This document shows positions 60,884 to 64,000 of a stretch of DNA of 64,000 bases, one piece after another (the first letter of the stretch is position 1; every line of letters starts with the position of its first letter). The stretch covers positions 1,054,001 through 1,118,000 of the forward strand of contig NZ_CP119108.1 in assembly GCF_029094505.1 (NCBI RefSeq), written 5' to 3'. The position numbers and the translations under genes were made by a program. The DNA comes from Microbacterium horticulturae. GTDB taxonomy: Bacteria > Actinomycetota > Actinomycetes > Actinomycetales > Microbacteriaceae. The notes below the pieces were generated by a model that did no database searches, was not told the origin of the DNA, and saw nothing but the letters and a program-made list of their open reading frames with translations.

Positions 60884-62101
60884 GTGACCGTCACGGCGCG
60901 CCTCGCCGAGATCGCCGAGCTGGGCCGCGACGCCGAGCGCGGCGGCTACTCACGGCACCTGTTCGATGCGGCCGACGCGCCGCTGCGCGACTGGTTCCGG
61001 CGCAGTGCTTCGGCCCTCGGGCTGGCGGTCGAGGAGGACGGCGACGCCAACCTCTGGGCGTGGTGGGGCGAGGCCGGTTCCGGGGTCGTGGCCACCGGCA
61101 GCCACATCGACTCGGTGCCCGGCGGTGGCGCCTACGATGGGCCGCTCGGCATCGCCGCGGCGTTCGAGGCCGTGGCGCAGCTGCAGGCGGAGGGATTCAC
61201 GCCCGCGCGGCCGGTGGCGGTGTGCGCGTTCGCCGAGGAAGAGGGGTCGCGGTTCGGCCTGCCGTGTCTGGGCACGCGGCTGCTGACCGGTGCGACTGAT
61301 GCGGCGACGGCCCTGGAGAGGGTGGATGCCGCGGGCACGACCCTCGCCGACGCGTGGCGCGCCTCAGGGCGCGACGTGGCCGCTGTCGGCGCCGACCCCG
61401 AGCGCATTGCGCGGCTGGCGGCCTTCGTCGAGCTGCACGTCGAACAGGGACGCGATCTCGAGGATCGTGGCATCCCGATCTCAACGGCCTCGGCGATCAT
61501 CCCGCACGGCCGGTGGCGGCTGGAGGTCACAGGTTCGGGCAACCACGCCGGCACGACGACCATGGACCAGCGTGCCGACCCGGTCGTGGCCGCCGCCCGC
61601 GTCGTGCTCGCAGTACAGCAGGAGGCGCTATCGCGCCCGCCCGCACGCGGCACTATCGGCAAGGTGCAGGTCATTCCCGGCGGCACGAACGTCATAGCCT
61701 CGCGCGTCGTCGCCTGGCTCGACCTGCGCGCCGACCGCGACGACGACGTGCGCGCGCTGTTCGAGGCCGTGCTCGCCGCGGCGCGTGAGGGTGTCGAGGC
61801 CGAAGGGTGCACGCTCGACGTGCACGAGGAGTCGTTCACCGCGCGCGTCGATTTCGACGCCGCGGTGACGGCACGGGTCGCCGCGGCCCTGCGGCCGGAG
61901 TTCGGCGAGGTGCCGGCGATTCCCACCGGGGCGGGGCACGATGCCGGCATCCTCGCGGCACACGTGCCGACCGCGATGCTGTTCGTGCGCAACCCCACCG
62001 GTGTCTCGCACGCGCCCGGCGAGAGCGCCCGCGACGAGGACTGCGAGGCAGGGGCGACGGCGCTCGCCGCGGCCCTGCGCGAACTGGCGGGTGGGGCATG
62101 A
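60884..62101 (+). CDS. M20-family amidohydrolase of the hut operon (allantoate amidohydrolase-like)
   Basis: 405 residues from the GTG at 60884, 3 nt after hutU. Binuclear metal site: GSHIDSVPGGGAYDGPLG (about 68-85), FAEEEGSRFG (about 111) and HVEQG (about 182), with a final SHAPGE near 385. The family includes allantoate amidohydrolase and N-carbamoyl-amino-acid hydrolase. In this operon no hutG is present, so it probably hydrolyses N-formyl-L-glutamate made by HutF. It overlaps hutF by 4 nt. Confidence 0.88.
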   Translation: MTVTARLAEIAELGRDAERGGYSRHLFDAADAPLRDWFRRSASALGLAVEEDGDANLWAWWGEAGSGVVATGSHIDSVPGGGAYDGPLGIAAAFEAVAQLQAEGFTPARPVAVCAFAEEEGSRFGLPCLGTRLLTGATDAATALERVDAAGTTLADAWRASGRDVAAVGADPERIARLAAFVELHVEQGRDLEDRGIPISTASAIIPHGRWRLEVTGSGNHAGTTTMDQRADPVVAAARVVLAVQQEALSRPPARGTIGKVQVIPGGTNVIASRVVAWLDLRADRDDDVRALFEAVLAAAREGVEAEGCTLDVHEESFTARVDFDAAVTARVAAALRPEFGEVPAIPTGAGHDAGILAAHVPTAMLFVRNPTGVSHAPGESARDEDCEAGATALAAALRELAGGA

Positions 62102-63411
62102 CCGCGCGGTTCGTCGTGCACGCCCGTGCGGCTTTGATCGACGGGGCTTTCGCCACCGACGTGCGCATCGCCGCGCGCGACGGTGTCATCGCTGAGATCA
62201 CGGCCGGCGTGCCGGAGCAGCCCGGTGAGTTGTCGCTCGATGTCGTGGTACCAGGCTTCGTCAACGCGCACTCGCATGCATTCCACCGGCTCCTGCGTGG
62301 ACGCACACACGATCGGGGCGGCGACTTCTGGGTCTGGCGCGAGCGGATGTACCACGAGGCCGCGGCGCTGACGCCCGCGTCGTACCGCGCGCTCGCCGAG
62401 CAGGTTTTCCGGGAGATGCGGGACGCCGGCTACACCGCCGTCGGCGAGTTCCACTACGTGCATCATCAGCCCGACGGCACGCCGTACCCCGACCACGCGA
62501 TGGAGCGGGCGCTCGCCGACGCCGCCGTGGCCGTCGGCATCCGGCTCGTGCTGCTGGACACCTGCTACCTGCGCGGGGGAGTGGGCGAGCCGCTGACCGA
62601 CCGGCAGCGGCGGTTCGGCGATGCCGACGCGCACGCGTGGCTCGACCGCTGGCATGCCCTGCGTGAGGCGCTCACCGGGGGTCTTGTGACCGTGGGTGCC
62701 GCCGTGCACTCCGTGCGCGCGGTGACGCCCGCCGACCTCGCGGTGATCGGACGCGAACTGCCCGCCGACGTGCCGCTGCACGTGCACGTCTCGGAGCAGG
62801 TCGCCGAGAACGACGCCTGTCGCGAGGCCTACGGGGTGACGCCGACGCGGCTGCTGGCCGAGCACGGCCTTCTGCGCGCGACGACGGCCACCGTACACGC
62901 GACGCACCTGACCGCCGACGACATCGCGCTGCTGGGATCGGCCGGCGCGTCGGTCGTGATGTGCCCGACGACCGAGGCCGACCTCGGCGACGGCATCGGG
63001 CCCGCGCCCGAGCTGCGCGACGCCGGGGTGACGCTCGCGATCGGGTCGGACCAGCACGCCGTCATCGACCCGTTCGAAGAGGTCGCGCGCCTCGAGCTCG
63101 ACCAGCGGCTGTGCGCCCAGCGGCGCGGCGTGTTCACCCCCGCGCAGCTGTGGCACGCGGGCTCGGCCGGCGGCGCCCGGGCGCTCGGGCTCGGCGGTGC
63201 GGCGGTGCGCGGGCTCGGGTCAGAGACGCCGTCGGGCGCGCCCGGGTCGGCGCCGGGGCTGCGCGTCGGCGACCCGTTCGATGCCGTGGCGGTGGATGCC
63301 GCGACCGCCCGCACCCGCGGCGCCGACCTCTTGCAGCTGCCGCTCGTGGCCCGCGCGGCGGACGTCGTCGCGACCATCGTCGGCGGTACCGTGACGCGAA
63401 GGACGACATGA
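62098..63411 (+). CDS. hutF: Formimidoylglutamate deiminase
   Basis: 437 residues from the ATG at 62098. Amidohydrolase superfamily, with the zinc motif [15 protein letters not shown] (about 55-69), HVHVSEQ (about 222) and the late [13 protein letters not shown] (about 316). It converts N-formimidoyl-L-glutamate to N-formyl-L-glutamate and ammonia. A Gly/Ala/Pro-rich insert occurs near 375-390. Confidence 0.95.
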   Translation: MTARFVVHARAALIDGAFATDVRIAARDGVIAEITAGVPEQPGELSLDVVVPGFVNAHSHAFHRLLRGRTHDRGGDFWVWRERMYHEAAALTPASYRALAEQVFREMRDAGYTAVGEFHYVHHQPDGTPYPDHAMERALADAAVAVGIRLVLLDTCYLRGGVGEPLTDRQRRFGDADAHAWLDRWHALREALTGGLVTVGAAVHSVRAVTPADLAVIGRELPADVPLHVHVSEQVAENDACREAYGVTPTRLLAEHGLLRATTATVHATHLTADDIALLGSAGASVVMCPTTEADLGDGIGPAPELRDAGVTLAIGSDQHAVIDPFEEVARLELDQRLCAQRRGVFTPAQLWHAGSAGGARALGLGGAAVRGLGSETPSGAPGSAPGLRVGDPFDAVAVDAATARTRGADLLQLPLVARAADVVATIVGGTVTRRTT

Positions 63412-63424
63412 CTCGGGGGCACGC

Positions 63425-64000
63425 ATGACCGCGACGCTCATCACGAACATCGGCGAGCTGACCACCAACGTCGCCGCAGGCAGTGACCCGTGCGGCACGC
63501 TGACCGATGCCGCCGTGCTCATCGAGGGCACCCGCATCGCGTGGGTGGGGCCCGCGGCATCCGCTCCCGTCCCTCACACCGCCCCCGCCCATCTCCGCGA
63601 GAGAACAACGGGCGGCCGAGAGAACGGTTATTCCCCGCATCCTCGTCCGTCCGATGTCCTCTCGCGCACGAATGGGGCGGCGGCGCTCGAGCGTGAGGAA
63701 GTCGCCGTGGTGGATGCCGCGGGTCGCGCCGTCATCCCGGGATTCGTCGACAGCCACACGCACCTCGTGTTCGGCGGCGACCGCGCCGACGAGTTCGCCG
63801 CGCGCATGGCCGGGCAGCCGTATGCCGCCGGCGGCATACGCACCACAGTCGCTGCGACACGTGCGGCTGGCGACGACCAGCTGCGCCGACGGCTCGCGCG
63901 TCTCGTGGCCGAGTTGCACGCGCAGGGCACGACCACGTTCGAGATCAAGACCGGCTATGGGCTCACCGTGCACGACGAGGCACGCCTGGCGCGGCTGGCC
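63425..64000 (+). CDS. hutI: Imidazolonepropionase HutI, N-terminal part, cut by window edge
   Basis: The first 192 codons from the ATG at 63425; open to the right edge. HutI features include [32 protein letters not shown] with the metal-binding His-X-His, and IKTGYGLT. Between AWVGPAA (about 38-44) and [12 protein letters not shown] (about 95) there are about 30-35 more residues than usual, from a stretch of untypical composition described in the findings. It hydrolyses imidazolone propionate to formimidoylglutamate. Confidence 0.92.
   Translation, partial: MTATLITNIGELTTNVAAGSDPCGTLTDAAVLIEGTRIAWVGPAASAPVPHTAPAHLRERTTGGRENGYSPHPRPSDVLSRTNGAAALEREEVAVVDAAGRAVIPGFVDSHTHLVFGGDRADEFAARMAGQPYAAGGIRTTVAATRAAGDDQLRRRLARLVAELHAQGTTTFEIKTGYGLTVHDEARLARLA
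63571..63695. repeat. Atypical in-frame insert within hutI
   Basis: Sequence poorer in GC than its surroundings, with an inverted repeat CGCGAGAG (63596-63603) and CTCTCGCG (63659-63666) and a repeated GAGAGAAC word. It reads through without a stop. Looks like a small repeat element that landed in the gene; borders are approximate. Confidence 0.45.

Overview
This window comes from a high-GC actinobacterium, most likely a Microbacteriaceae member of the Microbacterium type. The support is the GC-rich codon use, frequent GTG starts, very tight gene packing, the recurring GGATGCC/GGCATCC word, actinobacterial gene orders (paa, ectABCD, hut, dxr/S2P/ispG) and a Trp-Trp leader peptide in front of a fused TrpE-TrpG-type gene. 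Assignment to genus is inference from style and not proven here.

Layout. 1-6.5 kb: a large secreted subtilase running off the left edge, a divergent TrmB/LuxR-like regulator, a small DUF4870 membrane protein, an aldo/keto reductase and a TetR regulator. 6.5-17.7 kb: phenylacetate catabolism, with paaZ, then paaK-paaI divergent from paaABCDE-paaG; an HNH/DUF222 protein and a tyrosine phosphatase sit between paaZ and paaK. Two related palindromes at the paaZ and paaI/paaA promoters look like operators for the TetR protein. 17.7-22.1 kb: a TetR gene with its own perfect inverted repeat followed by a heterodimeric ABC exporter with one degenerate ATP site. 22.1-25.7 kb: PP2C phosphatase and an EccC/FtsK-like ATPase. 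25.7-32 kb: alanine dehydrogenase, L-asparaginase II, OsmC, acyltransferase, FKBP lipoprotein and a GT2 glycosyltransferase. 31.9-42.5 kb: dxr, S2P protease and ispG, normally close neighbours in actinobacteria, are here separated by an IS481-type element (exact ends and a 15-bp target duplication) inserted in a pair of REP-like repeats, a MurE-like ligase, a YcnI/copper pair, and a TrpE-G-type gene with a complete transcription attenuator.

42.5-47.6 kb: VOC protein, an AlaX-like alanyl-tRNA editing protein next to a tRNA-Ala(CGC), an MHS-family transporter, a truncated sigma-factor remnant, a Phd/PIN toxin-antitoxin module with an operator palindrome, and an MBL-fold protein. 47.8-51.1 kb: ectABCD for ectoine and hydroxyectoine. 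51.1-57.5 kb: a 33-codon small gene, APC permease, 4-coumarate-CoA-ligase-like enzyme, a Leu/Val/Phe dehydrogenase, an AbiEi-DUF559 protein bracketed by 12-bp direct repeats, and a YbaK deacylase. 57.6-64 kb: histidine utilisation operon hutH-hutU-M20 hydrolase-hutF-hutI (cut by the right edge) behind a 20-bp palindrome; the M20 enzyme is positioned to supply the final hydrolysis step, and hutI carries an odd in-frame insertion.

The window is mainly a metabolic chromosome segment. The less ordinary signals are regulatory (trp attenuator, paa/hut/TetR/TA operators, many promoters placed 6-8 nt before start codons) and small-scale rearrangements (IS, REP-like pair, sigma remnant, hutI insertion). 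No CRISPR array, prophage or rRNA was seen.
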